DNA of 24,263 nucleotides from contig DDWF01000217.1 in NCBI GenBank assembly GCA_002345845.1, positions 1-24,263 of the forward strand, read 5' to 3'. Shown one piece after another: positions 16,235 through 24,189 of this stretch. Source of the stretch: Betaproteobacteria bacterium UBA2293. Its GTDB lineage: Bacteria > Pseudomonadota > Gammaproteobacteria > Burkholderiales > Rhodocyclaceae. Position 1 is the first letter of the stretch, and every line of letters starts with the position of its first letter. The position numbers and the translations under genes are program-made. The notes under the pieces are model-generated. The model did not search any database and was not told where the DNA came from. It was given only the letters and a program-made list of their open reading frames with translations.

Positions 16235-16552
16235 TTAGCGGCCGGCACTATCCGGCAGCAAGTGGGCGCAAATGTCCCGGCCGCTGCCCGGCAAGGCCTT
16301 TCCCTGCTGCCGGGCACGCTCTTCCATCAATTGGTGGTGGCGGCGCTGATAGGCCTGGCATTCCGCCAGCGTGGCAAAGCTGCGCACCTGGCGCTGATGT
16401 TCGATGCGTTCTTCGGGACTCATCAATTGCCAGCCCCGGGTGTTCGCTTCGCTGGCCCGCCATGGACCGCTGGCCAGCACCGTTCCGCTGGCCAGCAAAC
16501 TGCCGAGGAGGATGGCTTGGGCGAGCGTGGATGCCTTGTTGATGATGTCCAT
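16235..16552 (-). CDS. Small exported protein of unknown function
   Basis: 105 residues, start supported by GGAG 6 nt upstream. Residues 1-27 form a signal peptide (LGSLLASGTVLA-SG). The mature part is helical and charged: GWQLMSPEERIEHQRQVRSF, AECQAYQRRHHQLMEERARQ, GKALPG, with two cysteines (C65, C95). Similar short proteins with the MSPEER and HH...MxERA pattern occur in proteobacterial periplasms and have no proven role; they look like metal- or stress-related helical proteins. It is the first gene of the unit with the ferric-reductase-like protein and cytochrome b5. Confidence 0.75.
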   Translation of the reverse strand: MDIINKASTLAQAILLGSLLASGTVLASGPWRASEANTRGWQLMSPEERIEHQRQVRSFATLAECQAYQRRHHQLMEERARQQGKALPGSGRDICAHLLPDSAGR

Positions 16553-16752
16553 GGTCGTCTCCGGTTCCGGGGATGTGAAACGGGTGCTGTCACTTCGTCA
16601 GCAGCAGCGTCTTCGCTGATGGATTCAGCATACGCCACTTCCTGGGCGTGGCGTTCCGGTAGACGCGAGCGTCGGGAAATCGATGCTTCCACCGCCCGGC
16701 AAGGCGCGCATTGTGGAAAAATGGCGACTCGCCGATCAAGAAGAAAACGCTG

Positions 16753-16938
16753 ATGTACCTTTCCGACAAGTCATTCACGCCTGCGGCCCTGCCGCATTCG
16801 CCGCAACCGGGCGTATTGCCCTGGCGGCGTCGACCGGCGACCTGGATTGCCGTCTGGGCTTTGTACAGCCTGCTGGCGCTTGGCTATTTTGCCTACCGCG
16901 ATGCCTGGCTGGGCAGCATCTGCATCGGGCCACAATGA
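16753..16938 (+). CDS. Small single-helix membrane protein before the diguanylate cyclase
   Basis: 61 residues from an ATG at 16753; a TTG at 16711 is the alternative, and the ribosome site (AAGAAG) is weak. It has a Pro-rich basic front, PWRRRPATW, and one transmembrane helix, WIAVWALYSLLALGYFAY, then ICIGPQ. Its TGA overlaps the ATG of the diguanylate cyclase as ATGA. That overlap suggests real translation and coupling. I do not recognise a family. The 200 bp on its left (16553-16752) are a divergent gap where I see no clear promoter. Confidence 0.45.
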   Translation: MYLSDKSFTPAALPHSPQPGVLPWRRRPATWIAVWALYSLLALGYFAYRDAWLGSICIGPQ

Positions 16939-18461
16939 TCGGTACGCCGTTCCGCGAGGAAGCCGCCTTCGACGCCTTGCTCCGCCCCTACCGGGAGCGG
17001 GCCGATCGCATCATGGTTGGCATGAACTTGTTCCTGCTGGGCGTCTGTCTCGCTGTCGCGCCCTTGCGCGCGACTTATGTCGAGGTCCTGCTGATCGGCC
17101 TGCCCACCCTTCTGCTGTCGTCGTGGCTGGCCCGCCAGCATGCCGGCGAACTGCTCACACGCTTGTTCATGGCTTGCGGTTTCATGGTGTTTACCGGCCT
17201 GCTGATCCATCAGACCGGCGGCGATATCGAGGCCCATTTCGCCGCCTTCGGCCTGGTCGGCGTGCTGCTCTATTACCGGGACTGGCGCACCATCGTCGCC
17301 GCCACCGTATTCATCTACCTGCACCATCTGGTGCTCGGCTACGCACAGACGCTCGGAGCGCCGATCTATGTCTTTGACGACCGGCGCTTCTGGCTGCTGT
17401 TCGGCCTGCATGTCGCCTATTTCCTGCCCTTTGTCGCGATGATGGGCTATCTGTCCGTCTGGTTGCGGCGCGAGGGCTACGAAAGCCAGCATGTCATCGA
17501 CCTGGCGCAACGCATCGTCCAGGGGCATCTGCTGATCAGCGAGGAAGAGCCCCGCGGCGGCGCGACCCCGTTGATCAGTGCCGTTCGCCAGATGAAGCTG
17601 CGGCTGCTCGATCTGTTGCGTGTGATGCCGGTGGCGGCGGCGGTCATTCGCATCGACAGCGAACAGGTGGTCAATGTCAACGAAGCCTGGTTGCGGACTC
17701 TCGGGCCGCTCGCGGTACACGGCGGGCGTTTCGACGAGTCGCCGATCTGGGCCGATCCGGCGACCTGGGCCACCTTGCTCGAGCGTTTGCGGGCAACCTC
17801 GGAAAAGCTGCTCGACAAGGTCGAAGTCGTCTTGCGGCGGACTGACGGTACGCCTATTTTGTGCGAGCTGTCGCTGATCCTGCACGACGAGATGGTGCCG
17901 GTCATGGCCATCCTGACCGTCGAAGACATCACCCTCCGGCGCCAGAGCGAGAAGACCATGCAGCGCTTGGCCTTCACCGACATGCTGACCGAACTGCCGA
18001 ACCGGGCCCGTCTTTACCAGGCGTTTCACGAAGCGCTGGCCTTGTGGGAAAACCAGGGCACGGCCTTCGCCTTCGTCGCCCTCGATCTCGATGGCTTCAA
18101 ACCGGTCAATGACACCTACGGTCACGATGTTGGCGACGAACTCCTGCGTATCATCGCCGCCCGTTTTCAGCACGCCCTGCGCGAAGGTGACGTGCTCGGA
18201 CGCATGGGCGGTGACGAGTTCGGTGCGGTGCTCAACGATTGCCGTGATAGTGAGGCCGCGGCGCAAGTTGCCCAGCGTTTCGTCGATGCCGTTGCCCGAC
18301 CTTTTTACCTGAAGGACGGAGCCGCCGTGATCCAGCTCGGCATCAGCGCCGGCGTGGTGCATGTCAGCCAGTGTGTCGATAACCCGCAACGCATGCCTAA
18401 GGGCGCTGACGAAGCCCTCTACCGGGCGAAAGCCGCCGGGAAAAACCAGGTCGCGGTCTGA
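16935..18461 (+). CDS. Membrane diguanylate cyclase: membrane sensor-PAS-GGDEF
   Basis: 508 residues from the ATG at 16935; longer starts add only shadow sequence of the small ORF. About six membrane helices (30-180) carry IHQTGGDIEAHFAAF, LLYYRDW and YLHHLVLGY, a histidine-rich pattern also seen in the membrane part of some chemotaxis receptors. A short linker, a PAS domain (about 225-335) and a GGDEF domain (342-508) follow. The active motif GGDEF is intact at 425-429, and the inhibitory I-site RxxD (R416-D419) is five residues before it. It should make cyclic di-GMP with product inhibition. No EAL domain is present. Confidence 0.93.
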   Translation: MIGTPFREEAAFDALLRPYRERADRIMVGMNLFLLGVCLAVAPLRATYVEVLLIGLPTLLLSSWLARQHAGELLTRLFMACGFMVFTGLLIHQTGGDIEAHFAAFGLVGVLLYYRDWRTIVAATVFIYLHHLVLGYAQTLGAPIYVFDDRRFWLLFGLHVAYFLPFVAMMGYLSVWLRREGYESQHVIDLAQRIVQGHLLISEEEPRGGATPLISAVRQMKLRLLDLLRVMPVAAAVIRIDSEQVVNVNEAWLRTLGPLAVHGGRFDESPIWADPATWATLLERLRATSEKLLDKVEVVLRRTDGTPILCELSLILHDEMVPVMAILTVEDITLRRQSEKTMQRLAFTDMLTELPNRARLYQAFHEALALWENQGTAFAFVALDLDGFKPVNDTYGHDVGDELLRIIAARFQHALREGDVLGRMGGDEFGAVLNDCRDSEAAAQVAQRFVDAVARPFYLKDGAAVIQLGISAGVVHVSQCVDNPQRMPKGADEALYRAKAAGKNQVAV

Positions 18462-18515
18462 CCCGGGGCAGCTTGAATCCAGCCGCTCCGCGGGGGCGAT
18501 GCCCGGAGTGCAGGC

Positions 18516-18755
18516 TTATTGCTCGCCCGTCAACCAGCCGAGCAACTCGTCCTTGCTCGGCATGCGCCCGGCGACCTTGACCTCTTCGTCGACGACCAGT
18601 GCCGGCGTGGTCATCACCGGGTAGGCGAGGATCTGCTCCATGTCGCGGACGTGTTCGAAATCGGCGGTCAGGCCAAGTTCGGCGACCGCTTCGCGGGTCA
18701 GTTGTTCGAGGCGGTTGCACTTGGCGCAGCCGCTGCCGAGGATCTTGATCAGCAT
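18516..18755 (-). CDS. Mini-thioredoxin / redox-active disulfide protein (TM0996 type)
   Basis: 79 residues with GGGAG upstream. Motif CAKC (C10, C13) follows the first strand MLIKILGSG; then AVAELGLTADFEHV, the cis-proline stretch MTTPALVVD, and VAGRMPSKDELLGWL, which is a short thioredoxin fold without the extra N-terminal part. It is a cytosolic dithiol protein. It starts 18 nt after the ArsP-type permease gene, a pairing common for this family. It may supply reducing power or deliver a thiol-bound metalloid to the permease. Confidence 0.9.
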   Translation of the reverse strand: MLIKILGSGCAKCNRLEQLTREAVAELGLTADFEHVRDMEQILAYPVMTTPALVVDEEVKVAGRMPSKDELLGWLTGEQ

Positions 18756-18773
18756 GGTGAACTCCCTTTCAGG

Positions 18774-20204
18774 TCAGGTTGGACGCAGGCGCGCCAGCAG
18801 GTGGGTGGTGCCGATGATGCTGCCGACGAGGGCGACGATGAAGCTGGCCAGGAGTAGCGGCGAGGTGCCGTCGATCCAGGCACCGTAGGTCAGGCCGGCC
18901 AGCGTCGAGAACAGGGCGACGAGGCCGACATAGGTCCAGGCGCGCAGTTTGCCGATGATGGCGGTGGTGATCAGGATGCTTTGCAGCGACAGCTCCGGGT
19001 CGGCCATCAGGTAGGCGATCAGCGGCCCGGGGTGCATGCCGAGGGAGAGGAACATCTTGGCGATCGGCACTTCGACCAGGGTCGGGAAGTACATGAAGAC
19101 GCCGAAGGCGACGCCGGCCAGGTTGGCGAGCAGCGTGTTGCTGCCGGCGATTGCCTGGATCCAGGCGGGTTCGATGAAGACGCGGATGACGCCGACGAGA
19201 AAGACGCCGACGATCAGCAGCGGGAAGATCTGTTTGACGAAGCGCCAGGTTTCCCACAGCCACTGCTGCATTTCCCAGCTGTCGAAGCGGCGGGCCAGCG
19301 GCAGCAGCGCGACGCAGAGGGCGGTCACCGCCAGCGTACGGCCGGTGATGGTGAATGCCAGCCCGGCGCTCGTGACCGTGATGCCGGTAGCGGCAAAGAC
19401 CAGGGTGCCGGCGATCAGCAGCAGGCTGGCCCAGGTCAGCCGGTTGAAGCCGTTTTCGATCAGGCCCAGGCCGCGCCAGGCCAGGGCGCCGATGGCGGCG
19501 AGCAGGGCGATCAGGATGACGCCCTGGATGCTCAGTGCCTCGGCGCCGGTGGCGGCGTCGGCCGGTACCCAGCGGTCGAGCAGGCTTTGCGCGGCCGCGG
19601 CGTTGCCGGCCGGCAGATGGAACTGGAGGAGGGCGGTCTGGAGAAAGTCGAGTTTCAGCGTACCCGCCAGCAGCAGGGCGACGAGGGTGCCGAGGAATAG
19701 CCAGGTCTGCCGGGTGATGCCCTCGCCGGCGGCGAAAGTCCGCGTGTCAGCCAGGCGGGCGGTGTCGTCGGCATGAAAGATGGAGGCCATGATCAGGCCG
19801 ATGCCGATGCCGAAGGACAGCGCCAGGACGATGCGGGCGATGGCGAATTCGGCGCCCAGGGCGACGCCGGTGTACGACAGCGCCAGGATATTGGCGGCCG
19901 GGGCGAAGAAGAGGAAGGTGATGGCCGGCCCGAGCCCGGCGCCCTTCTTGTAGATGCCAGCGAACAGCGGCTGGATGGTGCAGGAGCACACCGCCAGCAG
20001 GCTGCCGGCGCCGGCAGCCGCCGGGTAGGAAATCCACTTCGGTGCTTCCGGACCAAGAAAGCGGATGATCGACTGCTGCGGCACCAGCGCCGACAGCGCA
20101 CCGGCGATGAAGAAAGCCGGCACCAGGCAGAGCAGGACGTGCGCCGCCAGGTAGGAGGCCAGGCTGGCCAGTCCGCCCTGCAATGCGGTGATCAGGAATT
20201 CCAT
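18774..20204 (-). CDS. PF03773-type permease (ArsP/DUF318-like)
   Basis: 476 residues from the ATG at 20204, which has GAGGA just upstream and begins with MEFLITALQGG. About ten membrane helices. The family signature is present: AVCSCTIQPLFAGIYKKGAG (C73, C75) and ITFLFFAPAANILALS in the first half, and VFMYFPTLVEVPIAK plus LMADPELSLQSIL in the second. The family includes ArsP, an exporter of trivalent organoarsenicals, and other metal or thiol exporters. Position behind arsA and a sigma factor, and before a CxxC protein, supports a metalloid role. Its exact substrate is not shown by sequence. The gene name arsP is avoided because the match is only at family level. Confidence 0.85.
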   Translation of the reverse strand: MEFLITALQGGLASLASYLAAHVLLCLVPAFFIAGALSALVPQQSIIRFLGPEAPKWISYPAAAGAGSLLAVCSCTIQPLFAGIYKKGAGLGPAITFLFFAPAANILALSYTGVALGAEFAIARIVLALSFGIGIGLIMASIFHADDTARLADTRTFAAGEGITRQTWLFLGTLVALLLAGTLKLDFLQTALLQFHLPAGNAAAAQSLLDRWVPADAATGAEALSIQGVILIALLAAIGALAWRGLGLIENGFNRLTWASLLLIAGTLVFAATGITVTSAGLAFTITGRTLAVTALCVALLPLARRFDSWEMQQWLWETWRFVKQIFPLLIVGVFLVGVIRVFIEPAWIQAIAGSNTLLANLAGVAFGVFMYFPTLVEVPIAKMFLSLGMHPGPLIAYLMADPELSLQSILITTAIIGKLRAWTYVGLVALFSTLAGLTYGAWIDGTSPLLLASFIVALVGSIIGTTHLLARLRPT

Positions 20205-20234
20205 GATTTTCCTCGCGGCTCGAGGTTTCTGTAA

Positions 20235-20255
20235 TCGTCTCACTATTGGAGACGA
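20235..20255 (-). promoter_or_regulatory. Inverted repeat before the permease gene
   Basis: TCGTCTC (20235-20241) and GAGACGA (20249-20255) form a 7-bp inverted repeat with a 7-nt spacer, midway in the 76-bp gap between the sigma factor stop and the permease start. No T tract follows, so it is not an obvious terminator. It could be an operator or an RNA hairpin that sets expression of the last two genes. Confidence 0.4.
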
Positions 20256-20280
20256 CAGGCCGCAGAAAAAGACGCAGCCT

Positions 20281-20832
20281 TCAGTCGGCTGCCGGCAGCG
20301 GCGGTCGCGGCGTGAAATCGATGATCTGGCCGCGCTCGTCGTAGCGTACGCGGCAGCCAATTTCCATCTTCGCCCGCAGACGCTTGCGCGCCCGCTGCAG
20401 ACGCGACTTGGCACCGGACAGTGTGATGCCCAGGCGCTCGGCCAGGGCTTGTTGTGGTTGCCCTTCGATGTCGCAGAGGGTGATCGCCAGACGGTCTTCG
20501 GCGCCCAGTTCGGCGAGTACGCGCGGCAGGCACTGGGTCAGGTCGTCGATGACCGGCGGCGACTCGTCGACCGGGGCGGCGATGTCTGCCGGCAGCTCGA
20601 TCAGCGTGTGGGCGACACGCAGGCGGTCGGCCAGCGTATTGCGGGCGACGTGGAACAGCCAGGCGCGCGGATTGTCGATGGCGCAGAAGGCGCTGCCCTG
20701 ACGCAGCGCCTTGACGAATACTTCCTGGAGCAGGTCGTCGGCGTCCTCATGGCGACTCAGGCGGTGGCGCAGGTAGCCACGCAACTCGCCTTGATGGGCA
20801 GCCCAGGCGCCGAGCAGGCAGGGGACGTTCAT
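20281..20832 (-). CDS. ECF sigma factor, SigZ-like
   Basis: 183 residues from the ATG at 20832, overlapping the arsA stop by 4 nt (ATGA). Region 2 is clear (DADDLLQEVFVKAL at 30-43, AWLFHVARNTLADRLR at 57-72). Region 4 lies at about 105-155 (LCDIEGQPQQALAERLGITL, KSRLQRARKRL). The tail, with C160 in EIGCRVRYDERGQIIDF, matches the C-terminal end typical of SigZ-type factors. It would direct RNA polymerase to a stress regulon. No anti-sigma gene is adjacent. Being inside an arsenic operon suggests it is made when metalloid is present and feeds back on this or other genes. Confidence 0.85.
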   Translation of the reverse strand: MNVPCLLGAWAAHQGELRGYLRHRLSRHEDADDLLQEVFVKALRQGSAFCAIDNPRAWLFHVARNTLADRLRVAHTLIELPADIAAPVDESPPVIDDLTQCLPRVLAELGAEDRLAITLCDIEGQPQQALAERLGITLSGAKSRLQRARKRLRAKMEIGCRVRYDERGQIIDFTPRPPLPAAD

Positions 20833-22574
20833 TGCTCCAGCTGCCGCAGCCCGTCTATACCCACCGGCGCCACGGCCAGCCACGGCACCAGCGCACAGCG
20901 CGGGGCCAGGGTGTCGGCGACACGGCGGATGAAGGGGATTTCGTAGGCGCCGCGCAGCGACAGCAGCGGGTCGCGGCTGCCGCTGGCGAGCAGGCTCTGC
21001 TCGACGACCCAGGCCCAGGGCTTGATGCCGGCGCGGGCGAGGTCGCCCTGCAGGCGCTCGGCCTCGTGCACCGGCGTCGCTTCCGGCAGGGTGACGATCA
21101 GCACATGGGTGAAGGCCGGGTCGCGCAGGCGCGGCAGCAATTGCGTCACCGCTTCCGGCATTTCGCCCCGCGTGCGCAGCACTTCGCGGTGATAGGCCTC
21201 GGCAGCGTCGAGCAGCAGGATGGTGTGGCCGGTCGGCGCCGTGTCGAGAACGACGAAGCCGTCGCTGCCGCGGTCGACCTCGCGGGCAAAGGCGCGGAAG
21301 ACGGCGATCTCCTCGGTGCACGGCGAGCGCAGATCCTCTTCGAGCAGGGCGAGGGCGCTGGCATCGAGCGTGCCGCGCGTCTTGCCCAGCACTTCCTCGG
21401 TGTAGGCAGCGACTTCGCCGGCCGGGTCGATGCGGCTGACGGTGAGCCCGGCCAGCTCGCCGTCGATGGCGGCGGCGACATGCGCGGCCGGGTCGGTGGT
21501 GGACAGATGCACCTTGTGGCCGCGCCGCGCCAGCGCCACGGCGACGGCCGCGGCGACGGTGGTCTTGCCGACGCCGCCCTTGCCCATGGTCATCACCACG
21601 CCGTGGCCGCTCGCCGCCAGTTCGTCGATCAGCTGGCCGAGGCCATCGGGCAGCGGCGTGCTGGCGTCGGAGGGGCGGGTCGGGGGGCTGGCCGATGCCG
21701 GATCGACGATGGCGCGCAGCGCATCGAGGCCGACCGTGCCGCGCGGCAGGAAGGGGACAGCACGCCGCGGCAGGGCGGCGAGGCCGGCCGGCATGGCGAG
21801 CAGGGCATCGCTGCTGCGCCGGCTCATGGCCAGCGCAATGGGGTCGTCCGAGCCGCCGGAAAAGAGGCCGTTGATGATCAGATGCAGATTGCCGACGCCG
21901 AGTTCAGCCAGCTCGTGGCGGGTGCGTTCGGCCTCGCGCAGGGCCGCGCCATCGGCCCGAGCGACCAGCACGACGCGCGTCTGCGCCGGATCGGAAAGGC
22001 GCTCGACGGTCGCCGCGTACAGTGCCTTCTGCTTCTCCAGCCCGGCCAGCGGGCCGAGGCAGGAGGCGCCGCCCTGGCTGCTGTCGATGTAACCGCTCCA
22101 GGCCGAGGGCAGGGTGAGCAGACGCAGCGTGTGGCCGGTGGGGGCGGTGTCGAAGATGACGTGGTCGAAGCTGGCCGTGGCCGTCGCGTCGCCGAGCAGC
22201 TTGGCAAACTCGTCGAAGGCGGCGATCTCCACCGTGCAGGCGCCGGAAAACTGCTCCTCCATGCTCTGGATCGCTGCGGCTGGCAGGATGCCGCGGTAGG
22301 GGGCGACCATCCGCTCGCGGTAGGCGGCGGCTGCCGCCTCCGGGTCGATGTTCAGCGCCTGCAGGCCGGGCACCCCCCGGATGGCGGTCGCCACGCCGGC
22401 CAGCGGCGTTTCCAGCACCTCATCGAGATTCGAGGCCGGGTCGGTGCTGACGATCAGTACGCGCCGGCCGGCCGCGGCCAGCGCCAGGCCGCTGGCACAG
22501 GAGAGCGAGGTCTTGCCGACACCTCCCTTGCCGGTGAAGAACAGATAACGCGGGGCCTGATCGAGGTCGAGCAT
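20829..22574 (-). CDS. arsA: Arsenite-efflux ATPase ArsA
   Basis: 581 residues, near the 583 of plasmid R773 ArsA. Two ATPase halves: P-loops GKGGVGKTS at 15-23 and GKGGVGKTT at 331-339, and DTAPTGHT signal motifs at 142-149 and 444-451. The As(III)-binding cysteines are kept: C113 (GACTVEI), C172 (ASCLGPL) and C419 (SPCTEEI). It is a cytosolic ATPase that powers arsenite efflux through the membrane carrier. GAGGA partly overlaps the arsD stop; the gap to arsD is only 9 nt. Composition is host-like and very GC-rich. The opposite strand also stays open along this gene, which is a mirror of its GC bias. Confidence 0.97.
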   Translation of the reverse strand: MLDLDQAPRYLFFTGKGGVGKTSLSCASGLALAAAGRRVLIVSTDPASNLDEVLETPLAGVATAIRGVPGLQALNIDPEAAAAAYRERMVAPYRGILPAAAIQSMEEQFSGACTVEIAAFDEFAKLLGDATATASFDHVIFDTAPTGHTLRLLTLPSAWSGYIDSSQGGASCLGPLAGLEKQKALYAATVERLSDPAQTRVVLVARADGAALREAERTRHELAELGVGNLHLIINGLFSGGSDDPIALAMSRRSSDALLAMPAGLAALPRRAVPFLPRGTVGLDALRAIVDPASASPPTRPSDASTPLPDGLGQLIDELAASGHGVVMTMGKGGVGKTTVAAAVAVALARRGHKVHLSTTDPAAHVAAAIDGELAGLTVSRIDPAGEVAAYTEEVLGKTRGTLDASALALLEEDLRSPCTEEIAVFRAFAREVDRGSDGFVVLDTAPTGHTILLLDAAEAYHREVLRTRGEMPEAVTQLLPRLRDPAFTHVLIVTLPEATPVHEAERLQGDLARAGIKPWAWVVEQSLLASGSRDPLLSLRGAYEIPFIRRVADTLAPRCALVPWLAVAPVGIDGLRQLEQ

Positions 22575-22583
22575 GACTAGTCC

Positions 22584-22946
22584 TCAGCAGCAGCCGGATT
22601 TGGGCGAGCAGCAGGATTTCGGCGCTGGCGCCGCGTCGGCGCTCAGGGTCAGGCCTAGCTTCTGCGCCAGCTGGGCGCGCGACGGGTAGAGGCCGGTGGT
22701 GATGATCTGGCCATCGATGGCAATGATCGGCAGGCGCTCCATGCCGGCTTCCATTTCCTTGATCACGGCCGGGTTGGCGGCGAAGGCCTGCGGCTCCTGG
22801 CCGAGGTTGTAGCGGTGGACGCTGACGCCCTGTTCGCCAACCCAGGCGAGATCGGCCGCAAACTGGACCAGCACGGGATCGACATCGACGCCGCAGACGC
22901 CGGTGGAACAGCACATGGCGGGATCGTAGACTTCAAGCTTTTTCAT
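22584..22946 (-). CDS. arsD: Arsenic metallochaperone ArsD
   Basis: 120 residues, the exact length of the R773 protein. The As(III) site cysteines C12, C13 and C18 are in AMCCSTGVCG, and two vicinal pairs, C112-C113 and C119-C120, end the protein as in R773 ArsD. ArsD takes As(III) from glutathione and hands it to ArsA, and weakly represses its operon. AGGAG is 7 nt before the ATG. It lies between acr3 (15 nt) and arsA (9 nt). Composition is like the host, unlike acr3. Confidence 0.97.
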   Translation of the reverse strand: MKKLEVYDPAMCCSTGVCGVDVDPVLVQFAADLAWVGEQGVSVHRYNLGQEPQAFAANPAVIKEMEAGMERLPIIAIDGQIITTGLYPSRAQLAQKLGLTLSADAAPAPKSCCSPKSGCC

Positions 22947-22961
22947 GTTTGTCTCCTGAGT

Positions 22962-24146
22962 TCAAAGGGCTTTCTCGTACCAGGTCTTGCTCGAATTGAC
23001 CATTTTCACCAGCCACAGCATCACCGGCACCTCGATCAGCACCCCCACCACCGTGGCCAGGGCTGCGCCGGACGACAGCCCGAACAGCATGACCGATGTG
23101 GCGATGGCCACCTCAAAATGGTTGGAGGCCCCGATCATGGCGGCCGGTGCCGCATCTTCGTAGTTGAATTTCATGAACACGGCCCCGGCATAACCAATGG
23201 CAAAAATCAGGATGGTCTGAATAAACAAAGGAACCGCAATCCACAGGATGGTCAGCGGATTGGCCGTGATGACATCGCCTTTGAAGCTGAACAGCAGCAC
23301 CAGGGTCACCAGCAGGGCCGTGATGGTCACCGGGGTCAGAACACCTAAAAATTTTTCCTTGAACCATGTTTCGCCTTTGGCCTTGATAATCCAGATTCTG
23401 GAAAAATAGCCGGCCACCAGGGGCAGTGCCACATAGATCCCCACGGACAGCAACAGGGCCTGCCAGGGGATAGGCAGCTTGCCCACGCCCAGCAGAAATC
23501 CGCCCAGAACCCCGTACAGCACCAGCATGGTCAACGAGTTGATAGCCACCATCACCAGGGTCAACCCGTCATTTCCCCGGGACAGGTATCCCCACACCAG
23601 GACCATGGCCGTACACGGCGCGATACCCAGCAGGATGCACCCTGCCAGATAGCTGCGCCACAGCGGTATCTGGAGCATCTTCACCCCGTCGTGCAGCACC
23701 ACCACCCCGTCTCCGTGGGCGGCCCCCACCGGCAGGTCCAGGCCGAATGGAATCTTCACAAAATCCATGACGTCCGGACCGATAAATCCTTTGAATGCGA
23801 TCCCCAGAAAAAACAGGGAGATGGCATACATGGTAAAGGGCTTGATGCACCAGTTGATGAACAGGGTCCAGAACACGGGTTTGCCGCTTTTTCCCGCCCG
23901 GATCACCGAAGCGAAATCGATCTTCACCATGATGGGGTACATCATGAAAAACAGGCACACGGCAATGGGAATGGACACCACGGGCGCACCGTTGACGGTG
24001 ATGGCCATGCCGTCCAGGGCCTTTGCCAGGCCGGGGGCGATTTTTCCCAGAAAAATGCCGCCGATGATGCACAAACCGACCCAGACGGTCAGGTACCGTT
24101 CGAACACACTCGTCATTTTCCGATCGTTGTCAACAGGGGAACTCAT
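22962..24146 (-). CDS. acr3: Arsenite efflux carrier Acr3
   Basis: 394 residues with ten membrane helices, of the bile-acid/ACR3 family. Seen: [13 protein letters not shown] near 66-78, [10 protein letters not shown] near 98-107, the essential cysteine C178 in [22 protein letters not shown], and the conserved [18 protein letters not shown] and LIEVPVML near the end. It exports As(III) across the inner membrane. AGGAG lies about 11 nt before the ATG at 24146. GC content is far lower than in arsD/arsA: a hand count at 23161-23220 gives 27 of 60, against 46 of 60 at 21421-21480. Acr3 with ArsDA is a known but less common pairing than ArsB with ArsDA. Confidence 0.96.
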   Translation of the reverse strand: MSSPVDNDRKMTSVFERYLTVWVGLCIIGGIFLGKIAPGLAKALDGMAITVNGAPVVSIPIAVCLFFMMYPIMVKIDFASVIRAGKSGKPVFWTLFINWCIKPFTMYAISLFFLGIAFKGFIGPDVMDFVKIPFGLDLPVGAAHGDGVVVLHDGVKMLQIPLWRSYLAGCILLGIAPCTAMVLVWGYLSRGNDGLTLVMVAINSLTMLVLYGVLGGFLLGVGKLPIPWQALLLSVGIYVALPLVAGYFSRIWIIKAKGETWFKEKFLGVLTPVTITALLVTLVLLFSFKGDVITANPLTILWIAVPLFIQTILIFAIGYAGAVFMKFNYEDAAPAAMIGASNHFEVAIATSVMLFGLSSGAALATVVGVLIEVPVMLWLVKMVNSSKTWYEKAL

Positions 24147-24189
24147 GGGTGTTTTTGTCTCCTTTTTCAGGGTTGTTCCGTTTTTTTGT

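Noticed and set aside
16683..16934. N-terminal extension of the diguanylate cyclase
   Set aside because: The extra 84 residues lack membrane or domain character and overlap the small membrane ORF in another frame; the ATG at 16935 gives a natural start.
18462..18515. Terminator between the convergent cyclase and thioredoxin genes
   Set aside because: GC-rich complementary segments exist, but no clean stem with a T tract could be drawn.
20832..22580. 582-codon open frame on the plus strand
   Set aside because: It is the mirror of arsA caused by GC-rich third positions; the product is Gly/Arg/Gln-rich without any domain, while the minus strand carries perfect ArsA motifs.
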